Below, piece after piece: positions 1-9,479 of a stretch of 39,179 bases of DNA. The notes beneath the pieces are model-generated. The model was not told where the DNA came from. It did no database searches and worked only from the letters and a program-made list of their open reading frames with translations. Position 1 is the first letter of the stretch, and each line of letters begins with the position of its first letter. The DNA is from CAZTPJ01 sp964614515. GTDB lineage: Bacteria > Planctomycetota > Phycisphaerae > Phycisphaerales > UBA1924. Where the stretch lies: assembly GCA_964614515.1 (NCBI GenBank), contig CAZTPJ010000031.1:1-39179 (forward strand). Reading direction: 5' to 3'. The translations under genes were made by a program, and so were the position numbers.

Positions 1-1544
1 GCGCCGAGCGAACCGCTCGGCGGGCGGGCGTGTTGAGATTCGATCGCCACCCACGCCACGCCCGCATCATCGCGCCCTTCGCCGATCAGACCAATCACGG
101 CCGTGGGCAGAACCGACTCATCCTCGACGGGTTCGATGACGGCGGCGGTGGCCGCACGGTCTTCGATCACATCAATGGCATACGCGACATCCTCGGGACT
201 CGTGAGGCCAAACGCGTCCGTCACGACGACCGGCAGTCGCATCGAACGAGTCGCGACAAAGTCGAGTTGGACCGATCCACCATCACCCCAGGCGACGACG
301 GCCTCGCCAAGCGACGCATCGCCGAGCATTCCTTCCGCCTGCGACGCGACGGCCGCGGCGTCGGCCAGGTCCGGCGGCGCGGGAATCGGCTTGTTGATGT
401 CGATGGTCAGTTGCACGCGTGAGCCTGCGAGGACGGGACTGAGCACGGCCCGCGCATCGCCGCCGGAACCCAGGTCCACGTTGCCCGACGCGATCACCGC
501 GCCACTGGCCACCGCGCCCACATATCCCGGCGGCGTCACGATCGCCCGCGCCGACTTGACCATCGGCGGCGCCACGAGACGAATGCGCTCCGCGCGTGTC
601 TGATTGTCCGACGTTTCAAACCAGTATTCGAGTTCGGCCGTCAGCGCGGGATCCTGCGACGCGCCGACGCCCAGGCCCACAGGCTCGATCAACCGTTCGT
701 ACAACTCGCCGGAAGCGGCGGACGATTCCCCTCCCGCGCCAACTTCAACCGTTCGTCGCTGTCCCGTCAGCAGCACGCGACGCACAGGCTCTTCGCGTCC
801 GTCGATGAACAGGCGATAGCGTGCGGCCACAGTCGTGCGGCCCTCGGCCTGATCCGTCCGCGTCAGCACCGCCCGCAGCGGCAACGCGCTGCCGAGCGGA
901 TGCACCGCGAGGGCCGTGGCATCCACGATTTCCGTTCGCGTCGGCCACGACACGTCCGTCCATGGCATCAGGACGCGCTGGGCGCCGATGCGCGAGAGCG
1001 TCGGCGCGATGACCACCATCGCCAGCGCGATCACACTCGCACCGACCAGCCACGCGCTGCGCCGACGCAGGCCGTCGAGATGAATCACAGTCGCCCCGCC
1101 CAGGCGGGAGAATCGAGACGCCGCTTCCGCCTGCACCACCTCGCGCAGTCCCCGCGTCGCCGAAGACTCCGGCGCGGACTCGTGCCGGAAATCCACCGCC
1201 GCAGCGAGCATCGCGGGCAAACCCGCGTCGCGCCCGGCCTTGGATCGTTCGATCCGCAGGGCGATGTCGGTCAACGTCGGTCGGAACCGCCAGGCGGGAA
1301 TGATCCACCGCCACGCCAAAGCGACAGCACTGGCCGCGCCCACCAGCCAGATTCCCATCCGCAACCACGACGGCATTCGAATCGCATAATCCGCAAGGCC
1401 GAGCGACACGATGACCGCGAGAATGATTGCCAGCAGCGCCGCCGCGTGTCCCGCCACCAGCACCAACCGCGCCCGCCTGCGCACGCGTCGGAGCGCGGAC
1501 ACGATCGTTCCAATGTCGTTTCGCGTCCGTGCGTCGTGTGCCAT
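1..1544 (-). CDS. DUF4175-like membrane protein, partial (runs off the window)
   Basis: The frame stays open from an ATG at 1544 to the window edge (about 514 codons), so the C-terminus is missing. The N-terminus reads MAHDARTRNDIGTIVSALRR. Hydrophobic segments lie near residues 33-53, 60-82 and 168-190. A large extracytoplasmic region follows with beta-rich, VAPPMVKSARAIVTPPGYVG-like sequence. The start is supported by GAGGTG five bases upstream. Two N-terminal TM helices, a third helix and a long periplasmic part downstream of VWA genes are typical of the DUF4175 proteins found in planctomycete DUF58/VWA clusters. It lies 177 bp beyond the end of the preceding operon gene, so it may have its own promoter. 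Function unknown; a role in cell-envelope assembly with its neighbours is a guess from context. Confidence 0.75.
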   Translation of the reverse strand, partial: MAHDARTRNDIGTIVSALRRVRRRARLVLVAGHAAALLAIILAVIVSLGLADYAIRMPSWLRMGIWLVGAASAVALAWRWIIPAWRFRPTLTDIALRIERSKAGRDAGLPAMLAAAVDFRHESAPESSATRGLREVVQAEAASRFSRLGGATVIHLDGLRRRSAWLVGASVIALAMVVIAPTLSRIGAQRVLMPWTDVSWPTRTEIVDATALAVHPLGSALPLRAVLTRTDQAEGRTTVAARYRLFIDGREEPVRRVLLTGQRRTVEVGAGGESSAASGELYERLIEPVGLGVGASQDPALTAELEYWFETSDNQTRAERIRLVAPPMVKSARAIVTPPGYVGAVASGAVIASGNVDLGSGGDARAVLSPVLAGSRVQLTIDINKPIPAPPDLADAAAVASQAEGMLGDASLGEAVVAWGDGGSVQLDFVATRSMRLPVVVTDAFGLTSPEDVAYAIDVIEDRAATAAVIEPVEDESVLPTAVIGLIGEGRDDAGVAWVAIESQHARPPSGSLG

Positions 1545-1721
1545 CGACACCTCGCGTACCCCTCGTGATCGCCGAACATCAGACCAACGCTCAATCTTCT
1601 CCGCTACTACAGAGTATCGGATTCACGACCAGCATTCACCGGGCGACCGGACAGTGTTACCAATAAGTTATTCGCACGCTGCGTTCCCGGGTTCGCCCCC
1701 AAGGGTTTTTACGCGGCCCCG

Positions 1722-4130
1722 TCACGCGAGTTGAATCAGTTTCCGGACGACCCACTCCATCGACGCCAGCCCGACGAGCAGCACCAGCGACACCCAATGG
1801 TCCCACAGCGTCTCGACCGTGGGCGTGCCGACGATCCGCACTTCGCGATTTGGCAGCAGGTCAGGCAACGTTGCAAGCGTCTCGGATGTGAGCACCTGGC
1901 CTTCGGTCTGCTCGGCCAGGCGGACGAGCAGGGCGTGGTCCGCCTCGGGCGATCGCAGTTCATCGTCGGGGAGCATGACTTCGAGCGCGGCGGACAATCC
2001 GAGCGAGGCGAGCGTTGGCTCGCGCGCTTCGACGACGAATGTTCCGGCTTCGCTGGTCATCCACGTCGTCGCATAGGTCTGACTGATCGTTCGCGTCGCG
2101 CCGGAGTCCTCGGGCGTCAGGCGAAGCATGATCGGCGCGGACGCCTCTTCACTCGCATCCGCCCGTCGCACGGCCACGCGCACCGCGGGCAACTGCAACT
2201 CCGCCAGCGCCTGGTCGAGAACCGTCACGGCGATGCGAATGGGCTGATCGACGACGGCGCGTCGCGGCGTCACTTCGAGCAGCGCCGACTGCCCCGACCG
2301 CGCCAGACTTTCGCGTCCCTGCAATCGCATCAGCGGCAGCCAGAATCGCTCGGGCAACTCTTCGCCCCGCGCGTAACGCCAACGCCAAATCTCATCGGTC
2401 GCGACGTACACAACCCGCCCGGCGCCATAGCGCATCGAGATCACCAGCGGCGTCGCCTCTTCCATCGCGGCCGCGAGACCGGGACCGGACATCAGTGATT
2501 CGCTTGAAGCGACGGCGAGGACCTCGGCGGTGGGCTTGAGACTTGCGGGGTCGATGCGCTGCGCCCATTGCAGTCGCGACCATCCGGTGGCGGGATCGCT
2601 CAATCGTTCCGGCCAGCCCCCCCCCTCGCTGTCCGACAGTTCGAGCAGTCCCAGTCGCTCGGCCGCGGGCGTACGGCGAACGACGACGGGTCGCGGATGC
2701 AGGCCGATGGCGGCGGTGCCCGTTGTCTGCGACACCGCGCGAAATGGCAGCAGGTCTCCCAGCGGGGTGTCAATCCACGTCGCTGGGGTGGCGCCTGCGC
2801 CGGCGATCCATAGCAATCCAGCGCCGCGCGACGCGACATGTTCACGAATCTGTTCAAGTTGCTCGCGGCTGAACAGTTCCGCACGCACATCACCCAGGAC
2901 GATCACGTCAAAGTCCGCCCATTCCTCCGGCGAACGCGGGAGCGTCACGAGCGGAAAGTCACCCTCTTGCAGGTAGCGCCGATTGGCCGCGAGGAGCATC
3001 GCCGACGATCGAATCGACCCCTCGCGCACCAGGAGATTCTTGACATAGCGGTACTCCCACCGCGGATACCCGTCGAAGTATGCGACGCGCAGCGGGCGAT
3101 CCACCATCTCGATCGTCACCTCTCGCGAGTTGTTCTCGGCGATCAGGTCCGGCGTGGGGGTTGAGACGACAACGCGCCAGGTGCGCCCGCCGGCGTCGGT
3201 TGGCTTGACCGCGAGCGTCACCTGCGTTTCATCATCGCTCCAGGCCTCTTCGGTCGCGGGGATGACCGTCTCATCAAGCACCATGCCCGTGGCGGTGTCG
3301 ATCAGGCGCACCGTCGCCGGGGCCATCGCGCTGCCGATGCGGGCGAGGCGAACATGCAGCGGGACCGTGTCGTCGAGGAACGCCATCATCGGCGCTTCAA
3401 CGTCGATCACCGCGAGGTCCAGCAGCGGCTCCTCACGCCCCAGTGGCGCGACAAAGACGGGGATGCGCTCGGATTGCAGTCGGCGCATGGCCGTGCGCGT
3501 CGGTTCATCCACCGAACGACCATCGGAGAATATGACGATGCCCGAGATGGGCCTTGCGGCGGCGAAGCGCAGGGCTTGTTCGATGGCGGCGCCGAGGCTG
3601 GTGCGTCGTCCGTCAGGTTCGCCGAGCGAGTCGGCCGCGATTGCTTCCGCGCTCATGTTGATGGGCAGGTCATACGCGCCGGCGTCAAAGCCGAGCCATC
3701 GCACGGTTCGTTGGTTCGAGAGGTCTGACCACATGGGCCAACTGCGTTCAATCGCGGCGCGGAGTTCGGCGTCGCGCGTGCGCCGCGCTGATCCCTCGCC
3801 CGGCGCGTCGGCAATCGTCATCGACGCCGAGCGATCCGCCAGCACCAGAACCCAGTCACGCTCGACATGCTCATCGGGCTTGACCAGTTGCGGGCCGCTG
3901 ATGATCAGCAGAATCGCCAGCAGCAGCAGCGCACGCACCACCGCCAACCCCGCGCGAACACCCTTGGGACCGGTGAGGTGTACATAACTCCACACAGAGA
4001 CGCCCACGGCCGTAAGCGCCGCCAACACCCACCCCCACGCCGGAATCGGGCGTGCAAAGGCGAAGTCCACACCATCCTGCCCGAAGCGAAGTTGGTCGAG
4101 GCTGAACAGGGCATTGAGCAGTTCATTCAT
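1722..4130 (-). CDS. Membrane-anchored VWA / glutamine-amidotransferase-fold protein
   Basis: 802 residues. Two TM helices lie near residues 31-51 and 60-79. A VWA domain follows from about 92, with MIDAS residues D99, S101 and S103 in DRSAS, a threonine in GRRTSLG, and a downstream FSDG. After an Ig-like linker comes a segment beginning YFDGYPRWEYRYVKN with DVIVLGDVRAELF, which resembles the GATase1-like domain of planctomycete VWA proteins but shows no obvious catalytic Cys. A C-terminal TM (LWDHWVSLVLLVGLASMEW) closes the protein, so most of it should face the periplasm. Its ATG overlaps the stop of the upstream BatA-like gene by four bases (ATGA), indicating translational coupling. Biochemical role unknown. 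A run of nine C's on the plus strand at 2617-2625 lies in the frame. Confidence 0.88.
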   Translation of the reverse strand: MNELLNALFSLDQLRFGQDGVDFAFARPIPAWGWVLAALTAVGVSVWSYVHLTGPKGVRAGLAVVRALLLLAILLIISGPQLVKPDEHVERDWVLVLADRSASMTIADAPGEGSARRTRDAELRAAIERSWPMWSDLSNQRTVRWLGFDAGAYDLPINMSAEAIAADSLGEPDGRRTSLGAAIEQALRFAAARPISGIVIFSDGRSVDEPTRTAMRRLQSERIPVFVAPLGREEPLLDLAVIDVEAPMMAFLDDTVPLHVRLARIGSAMAPATVRLIDTATGMVLDETVIPATEEAWSDDETQVTLAVKPTDAGGRTWRVVVSTPTPDLIAENNSREVTIEMVDRPLRVAYFDGYPRWEYRYVKNLLVREGSIRSSAMLLAANRRYLQEGDFPLVTLPRSPEEWADFDVIVLGDVRAELFSREQLEQIREHVASRGAGLLWIAGAGATPATWIDTPLGDLLPFRAVSQTTGTAAIGLHPRPVVVRRTPAAERLGLLELSDSEGGGWPERLSDPATGWSRLQWAQRIDPASLKPTAEVLAVASSESLMSGPGLAAAMEEATPLVISMRYGAGRVVYVATDEIWRWRYARGEELPERFWLPLMRLQGRESLARSGQSALLEVTPRRAVVDQPIRIAVTVLDQALAELQLPAVRVAVRRADASEEASAPIMLRLTPEDSGATRTISQTYATTWMTSEAGTFVVEAREPTLASLGLSAALEVMLPDDELRSPEADHALLVRLAEQTEGQVLTSETLATLPDLLPNREVRIVGTPTVETLWDHWVSLVLLVGLASMEWVVRKLIQLA

Positions 4131-6454
4131 GCCGCAGCCTCCGACAGTGACGCGCTGGGCCCGCGTGATGCGGCACGAAGCGATCGCGCGTCCGCGTGGC
4201 TGAACAATCGCGCAAGGAGGAGTTCGAGCAGCGCGATGGCCAGGGCGGCCTGAAGCAGCGGCAAGGACATCGGTGAATCTCGCTGCGGATCATGCAACAT
4301 CGTCGCGGGCGTGAGAACATCTCCCTCGCCGGGCGTCGCGTCGGGCGTCTGAGCCTCGGCGAGCCATCGAACGTCGCCCGCGACTCCGGCAAGCCACGCG
4401 GCGACCCGCGTGGGCGGCACGGCGTCGGTCTTGCCCGCGGCCAGGTCGGCATTGATCGCCACCAGCCCGCGATCCCCCCCCCTCGCATCGACGGCGTTCC
4501 AGAGTCCCGCGCGGCGCAGCGGCACGGCCGTGTGGCCCTCGGCGTCCACGCCCACGGCCTCCTGCAATCCCCCCCCCTCACGCGTCACGCTCCACGCACG
4601 CTCGACAAAGCGAAGTTCCACCGTTCGCGCGGGCACGCTCACGCGCGACCCGGCCAGTCCCGAGTATGAACCCTGCGCCCGACCGATGCCCTGACGCAGC
4701 ATCTCGTGCATGAGCGGCACGAACAACGGGCGTCCCGCCAGGTCCGTCCACTCCGCCGACAGCGATGAGCCCATCAGCACCACCAGCCCGCGTCCGCCCC
4801 CCCCCTCGGGCGCGCCCGCAATCACCCACGGCGAACCGTCCGCCAGGCGCAGCACCGTCTCGGCCGGCGCCGGGGCGGCGATCGGAATCGATCGCCACAC
4901 CCGCACGGGCTTGACGAGGTCTTCGAGTTCAGACGAGACCAGCGAAAGCAGACCCGACGCATCCTGTTCAACCGATCCCGCCGACAACCCCGCGCCCTGT
5001 GGCCATGATTGAACTTCGCGGGCCACGGTCCACTCAAGTTGCATCGCGGCGAGCATCTGATCCGCCCACAGCGGCGCGGCCTCCCGCGACGGCGGCAGGA
5101 CAATCACGAGGCCGCCAGCCTCGACCATCAACGCGAGCCGTCGCCAGCCGTCGTTGGTGACGAGGTCCGCGGCCGCGACGATCGCGGCATCAAGACCCGC
5201 GAGTCTCGCCGCGTCGATCGCGCCGGGTTCGATGCCGACAACTTCGATGTCTTCGCCCTCGGCCGGTGCCCACATGCGCGAGTCGCCCGAGCCGGGCTGA
5301 AGCGCGAGGCGAATCCAGTCCGCGCTTGACAAGGGATCAAGCCCGGCTGAGAGGCCGACCTGTCGCGGCGCGACGATCGCCACGCGAAGACGCGGGCGAA
5401 CTTCGATCACGCGACGATGGATGTTGTCCCCCGCGATGGCGTCGCGATCGATCTCGGCGATGATCACGCCGCGACCGGCGGGCAGCGCACCCCCGGCCAT
5501 CACCGACGCCCGCGCCCGCGTTTCGCCAGGACGCCACGACACGGCCTGTTGCACCTGACCCGCCGCGCCATCCTCACCCACCAGACGCACACGCACGTTC
5601 GTCACTTCCGGCAGAGACACGCCCGGCCCGCTGCGCTCAAGATGCACCGTCACCTGCTCCTGCCGTGCCACTTCCGACGTGACGCCCGACTCCGCCAGCA
5701 TCACCGCGCGAAGCGGCTCGACGCGCGTGATCGACACGTTCCCCACGCCTTCGCTCGCCGGTCGCGAGGCGATGAAAATCACATCATCCGATTCGGACAG
5801 CGACGTCAGCGCGGCATCGGTCATCACCGAACCTTCGAGAAAGTCGCTGAGCAACACGACCATATGGCGACCCGTGCCGGCTTGATCTTCGGAACTCAGG
5901 TGTGAACGCAGCGCGGCCACTGCACCCGCGATGTCGGCCCGGCTTTCGGTGGCCGTCGCTTCGGCGATGAGCGATCGAACACCGGCGATGTCATTGGATG
6001 CGGGCACGACAACCGGATCGGCCGGGCCGCCAAGGAGCACCAGCCCTGCGCGATCGCCTGCCGCGGCGTCGAGCCGCGCGAGGATCGCGTCGGCGAGACG
6101 TTTGTGGCGAACGAGCGTCTCTTCGCCGCTGGTGTCAATCGCCGAGGCCGTCAGACTGTTGTCCAGAACCAAGTACACCGTGGTCGCGCCCGAACCGGCG
6201 AGCAATCCTGCGGAGGACAAGAGCGGGCGTCCGAGCGCCACGGCGATCAGCGCGATCAGCAGGCATCGCGTCGCGAGGAGGATCAACTGTTCGAGGCGCA
6301 GGCGACGACGGTGTTTCTTGTACGCTTCGAGCAGGAAGCGCATGGCCGCCCACTGAATCGGCCTGCGCCGACGACGCATCAGGAAGTGAATGATGATCGG
6401 GATCGCGATGCATGCGACCCCGGCCAGCGCGAGCATGGGATGCAGAAAGGTCAT
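4127..6454 (-). CDS. BatA-like N-terminal domain / VWA membrane protein
   Basis: 775 residues from the ATG at 6454. The frame is open 23 codons further upstream, but MTFLHPMLALAGVACIAIPI is the canonical BatA/aerotolerance N-terminus and this ATG overlaps the stop of the DUF58 gene by four bases, which fixes the start. Two N-terminal TM helices flank the basic, tryptophan-containing segment HFLMRRRRRPIQWAAMRFLL. A VWA-like region follows, starting YLVLDNSLTAS; its MIDAS motif is degenerate (D-N-S-L-T rather than DxSxS). Near the C-terminus there is another hydrophobic helix (LLQAALAIALLELLLARLF). It is the middle gene of a coupled DUF58-BatA-VWA operon. Three nine-base C tracts (4474, 4569, 4797) occur in frame. 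The precise function of such clusters outside Bacteroidetes is not established. Confidence 0.88.
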   Translation of the reverse strand: MTFLHPMLALAGVACIAIPIIIHFLMRRRRRPIQWAAMRFLLEAYKKHRRRLRLEQLILLATRCLLIALIAVALGRPLLSSAGLLAGSGATTVYLVLDNSLTASAIDTSGEETLVRHKRLADAILARLDAAAGDRAGLVLLGGPADPVVVPASNDIAGVRSLIAEATATESRADIAGAVAALRSHLSSEDQAGTGRHMVVLLSDFLEGSVMTDAALTSLSESDDVIFIASRPASEGVGNVSITRVEPLRAVMLAESGVTSEVARQEQVTVHLERSGPGVSLPEVTNVRVRLVGEDGAAGQVQQAVSWRPGETRARASVMAGGALPAGRGVIIAEIDRDAIAGDNIHRRVIEVRPRLRVAIVAPRQVGLSAGLDPLSSADWIRLALQPGSGDSRMWAPAEGEDIEVVGIEPGAIDAARLAGLDAAIVAAADLVTNDGWRRLALMVEAGGLVIVLPPSREAAPLWADQMLAAMQLEWTVAREVQSWPQGAGLSAGSVEQDASGLLSLVSSELEDLVKPVRVWRSIPIAAPAPAETVLRLADGSPWVIAGAPEGGGGRGLVVLMGSSLSAEWTDLAGRPLFVPLMHEMLRQGIGRAQGSYSGLAGSRVSVPARTVELRFVERAWSVTREGGGLQEAVGVDAEGHTAVPLRRAGLWNAVDARGGDRGLVAINADLAAGKTDAVPPTRVAAWLAGVAGDVRWLAEAQTPDATPGEGDVLTPATMLHDPQRDSPMSLPLLQAALAIALLELLLARLFSHADARSLRAASRGPSASLSEAAA

Positions 6455-7482
6455 CCGTACTTGCTCCGCTTGATCTCGGCGTTGCGCCGCGCGACGAACG
6501 TCGCCAGCGCGGGGCCAAGCCAATCGTGCGTGCTGATCCGTTCATACGCGAAGCCGAAGCCGCGCAGCACGCGATCCAGTCGATCGTTGTGCCCGTTGAT
6601 CGCTTCGAGATATGCCTGGCGAATCGCCCGTGGATCCAGGCGAAGGCGCGGTTCGCCCTCAAGCCCCTCAAACGGCGCGGGCGCGGTCAGATCAAACTCA
6701 AGTTCAGAGCGATCCAGCACCTGAAATGCAATCACATCGTGCCCGCGATGTTTCACCCGCGCCAGCGCCGCACGCACCGCCTCGACATCCTCAAAAAAGT
6801 CGCTCACGATCACAATCAGACATCGATTGGTGATCTTCGCGAGCATCTGATCCACGGCCCGCCCGAGGCTCGTGGGGCGCGACTGATTCTCGGCCGTGAG
6901 AGGATGCGTCGAGAGCGCGCCGACAACCTGACGCCAGGTTCCCTGCGCGCTGGAGCGGCGGACCATCGCGCGAACCTCATCGGCATAGACGATCAGGCCG
7001 ACGCGATCGCCCTGACGCAGCGTGATGTACGCGATGGCCGCGGCCATGGCCGTGGCGTGGTCATACTTGGTCCAGTTGCTTCGCCCGTCGGGGCTTGTGG
7101 TGCGGCCCGCGCCGGAGGCCTCGGCGAAGGATCGCGAGCCGAAGTTCATCGAACCCGATGAATCGACCATGACCATCAGGTCGAGGTTGGTCTCCTGCTG
7201 ATACTGCTTGAGGTGCAGTTTGTCCGAGCGGGCGTAGACCTTCCAGTCGAGGTGGCGAATGTCATCGCCCGCGACATACGGCCGGTGCTGGGCGAACTCG
7301 ACGGAGAATCCCTGGTACGGCGAGCGATGCTGCCCGCTCATCACGCCTTCGACGATCATCTTCGCGCGAAGTTCGAACGAGCCGAGGCGCGCGAGCGTCT
7401 GCGGATGCAGATACAGCGAGGCATCCGCCTCCGGATGCGACCCGCCGCGAGGCGTCACGCCCGATGTGTCCGACTGGGCCAT
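6451..7482 (-). CDS. DUF58 domain-containing protein
   Basis: 343 residues, soluble. The DUF58 signature RPYVAGDDIRHLDWKVYARS lies at about residues 68-86. A VWA-like fold follows with an intact MIDAS motif, D107-S109-S111 in VMVDSSGSM, and a later VIVSDFFED. DUF58 proteins normally accompany a MoxR AAA ATPase and Bat-type VWA proteins. Here the two VWA genes follow with ATGA overlaps, but no moxR lies upstream in this window: the 5' flank is repeat DNA and an unrelated DUF4393 gene. It is probably the first gene of the operon. The role is likely chaperone- or scaffold-like at the membrane, inferred from context. Confidence 0.92.
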   Translation of the reverse strand: MAQSDTSGVTPRGGSHPEADASLYLHPQTLARLGSFELRAKMIVEGVMSGQHRSPYQGFSVEFAQHRPYVAGDDIRHLDWKVYARSDKLHLKQYQQETNLDLMVMVDSSGSMNFGSRSFAEASGAGRTTSPDGRSNWTKYDHATAMAAAIAYITLRQGDRVGLIVYADEVRAMVRRSSAQGTWRQVVGALSTHPLTAENQSRPTSLGRAVDQMLAKITNRCLIVIVSDFFEDVEAVRAALARVKHRGHDVIAFQVLDRSELEFDLTAPAPFEGLEGEPRLRLDPRAIRQAYLEAINGHNDRLDRVLRGFGFAYERISTHDWLGPALATFVARRNAEIKRSKYG

Positions 7483-7611
7483 CGACGTATCCTATCGGTC
7501 CAATCGCCCGGGGCTGCACGAAGGCCCGCGCGGAGTGTTCTGCCGCATTCCGTGGACGTACTCGACGGCGCGCTCAGGGTGGCTCGCGACTCGCCGGCCG
7601 GCTCAGGGTGC

Positions 7612-7723
7612 CTCGCCACTCCGTGGCGAGTCACTGGGTGGTCCTGCCACTCCGTGGCAGGTCCTATGGGTGGCCTCTGCCACTCCGTGGCAGCTCCGGG
7701 TGGTCCTGCCACTCCGTGGCAGG
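7612..7723. repeat. Array of four hairpin repeats (core GCCACTCCGTGGC)
   Basis: Four copies of a short perfect palindrome with ACTCCGT at its centre lie at 7612-7630, 7643-7661, 7677-7693 and 7705-7723. They are separated by 12-15 bp spacers of the type GGTGGTC. The last hairpin is followed by TTTTT, so it may also end transcription. This forms part of the gene-free stretch 7483-8133. Diverged relatives occur at about 22611-22737. The arrangement looks like an intergenic REP-type element rather than a coding sequence. Confidence 0.85.
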
Positions 7724-7748
7724 TTTTTCACGGCCGCATCGCCACACC

Positions 7749-7860
7749 TCGCCCCAACGGGGCGACGGGCTGTAGCCACGGGTGGAGCGACGCTGCGCAA
7801 GCAGCGAGCGCAACCCGTGGAACGCACGTTTGTTGTTCATTCCTGCCCCGGCGGGGCAGA
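7749..7860. repeat. Composite palindromic (REP-like) element, copy 1
   Basis: Outer palindromes CGCCCCAACGGGGCG (7750-7764) and GCCCCGGCGGGGC (7845-7857) flank an inverted repeat with arms CCACGGGT (7776-7783) and ACCCGTGG (7813-7820). The arms enclose a GC-rich hairpin. The same architecture recurs at 36.5-36.7 kb and 38.6-38.9 kb. No transposase accompanies it here. Confidence 0.85.
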
Positions 7861-8133
7861 GGAGCGATGAGCGATTCAAACCCGGCCCATAGAATGATTT
7901 CGCATGGGAACCACCACGCGGCCAAGCCACTACTCCTCCGCCCCTCCGAGGCGGGTCTGTTAAATCATCACGCTTTCCACGGGTCCCGCAGCCGCACGCC
8001 TTGGGCATCGCTTTGGATGGCCGCGATTTCGCTATCGGGTTGGATCCACGCACCGGGACATGCCACCCCGATGGGTTGTCAGGTCACCGAACCAGAAGTG
8101 ATGAGAGGTCGAGTAGGCGACTATCCTATCGCC

Positions 8134-8835
8134 ATGGACTCAAACGATGTAGCCGTAGCGCTCGCACTTCACGGTGAATTGCGGGAGGGCGTGGTGAAGA
8201 GTGCTCTTAGGCTGTTTCGGGATCTAGCTCAACAGCCCATTCACGCGTGTAGTGGATTGCTCGCCGATCGGCTGTACTACTGGCAGTGGAAGAACCGCGT
8301 CAACTTGGCGACTCGCGCTCAGCGAATCATGAAGGAGCGATCGGTGGCGTGCAAGGTTGTTCCTCCAGATTTCCTCTTGCCACTGCTTGAAGCGGCCGGC
8401 AATGCAGAAAACGAGGAGATACAGGAGCTGTGGGCTCGACTTCTCGTAGGCGGAATTCAATCGGGCGCAGCGCGTCATCCACTCTTAGTTGACACGCTAC
8501 GACGAATGTCACCGGAAGATGCGAAGGCGTTTGCGGCCGTGCCAACCGATTGCGTTCCTGGGCATGATTACTCGCTGTTCGTTGGCATCGAAAGCGATCT
8601 CTACCCCGCATGCGCACGTCTGCGAATCCTTGGCCTAGTTCACGTCAGTCCAGGTGCCCAGGATCACCGGGAGGGCGTAATGTTGGCACTTTCGGACCTT
8701 GGTGTGTTGCTCTCGTCGGCACTTCAACTCCGGCATCCCCCTTCTGGGAGTAGGCCGACCTCTATTGTCAAGTCGATTACCGGCGAGTTCCGCATGCTCG
8801 CTTTGGCGGAATCCTCATCTCGAACCGATGCATAG
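8134..8835 (+). CDS. DUF4393 (Abi-alpha-like) domain protein
   Basis: 233 residues from the ATG at 8134. The segment LLADRLYYWQWKNRVNLATR, then LLPLLEAAGNAENEEIQELWARLLVGG and LRRMSPEDAKAF, matches the layout of DUF4393 (PF14337), a family that includes AbiAlpha phage-exclusion proteins and is often found near mobile DNA. No signal peptide or TM is seen. An in-frame ATG at 8101 is an alternative start. I prefer 8134 because a TATCCT element at 8122-8127 sits seven bases before it and the protein then begins like other family members (MDSNDVAVAL). Base composition is visibly less GC-rich than the neighbours, and repeat arrays lie upstream, which suggests acquisition. It stands alone, so any defence role is inferred from the family. 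Confidence 0.75.
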   Translation: MDSNDVAVALALHGELREGVVKSALRLFRDLAQQPIHACSGLLADRLYYWQWKNRVNLATRAQRIMKERSVACKVVPPDFLLPLLEAAGNAENEEIQELWARLLVGGIQSGAARHPLLVDTLRRMSPEDAKAFAAVPTDCVPGHDYSLFVGIESDLYPACARLRILGLVHVSPGAQDHREGVMLALSDLGVLLSSALQLRHPPSGSRPTSIVKSITGEFRMLALAESSSRTDA

Positions 8836-8990
8836 AAATGGCTGTCAGATTCCCCAAACGCCACGGGTGCTTCGGGCAGCATGGAAATGTGGGTGCATCA
8901 AGGGCGGCCGAACATCGACATAGTCATCCAACGTGCTGCGCACGCCCCGGTGTTCGTGGCTTCCATGGCGTGCATGCACGGCCACAAGGC

Positions 8991-9479
8991 TCATTCGGCA
9001 AGTAGTGCCTCCACATCCAACGCCCGCGTGTACATGGCAATCGCGCCGGTGCGATCTCGCGGCCATTGTTCGTGAGGTCGGTCGCGGTACAGTTCCACGC
9101 CGTTGCCGTCAGGATCTCGCAGGTACAACGCTTCGCTCACGCCATGGTCCGCAGCGCCATCGAGCGTGATGCCCGCGGCGAGGACGCGGCGGCACGCATC
9201 GGCGAGCGCGGCCCGCGTCGGATAAAGAATGGCAAGGTGATACAGCCCTGTCGCGCCTCGCGCGGGGGGTTGGCCGCCACGACTTTCCCATGTGTTCAAC
9301 CCGATGTGATGGTGATAGCCGCCCGCGGACACAAACGCGGCCTGATTCCCCATGCGCTGCTGCACCTCAAACCCGAGAACCCCGCAGTAGAACTCCAGCG
9401 AACGCTCAAGGTCCGCCACCTTCAGGTGAACGTGTCCGATGCGAACCGCTGGGTCAATCGGCGCCATGGTGTTCATCAT
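8991..9479 (-). CDS. VOC-family (glyoxalase/extradiol-dioxygenase-like) enzyme
   Basis: 162 residues forming two babbab modules of the vicinal oxygen chelate fold. Likely metal ligands are H16 (GHVHLKV), H81 (LYHLAI) and E129 (GNGVELYRD). The motif LERSLEFYCGVLGFEV and the ending RDPDGNGVELYRDRPHEQWP resemble catechol 2,3-dioxygenase-like VOC proteins such as the CatE/YfiE group, so it is probably a small cytoplasmic metalloenzyme. Substrate unknown. Two further start ATGs lie close together (9476 and 9467). The gene is convergent with the DUF4393 gene, 155 bp away, and divergent from the ferredoxin gene. Nothing else recognisable lies between 8836 and 8990. Confidence 0.88.
   Translation of the reverse strand: MMNTMAPIDPAVRIGHVHLKVADLERSLEFYCGVLGFEVQQRMGNQAAFVSAGGYHHHIGLNTWESRGGQPPARGATGLYHLAILYPTRAALADACRRVLAAGITLDGAADHGVSEALYLRDPDGNGVELYRDRPHEQWPRDRTGAIAMYTRALDVEALLAE

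Noticed and set aside
8836..9066. Small ORFs between the DUF4393 and VOC genes
   Set aside because: Frames on both strands of this 155-bp spacer run into the VOC gene and have no ribosome binding site or known motif.
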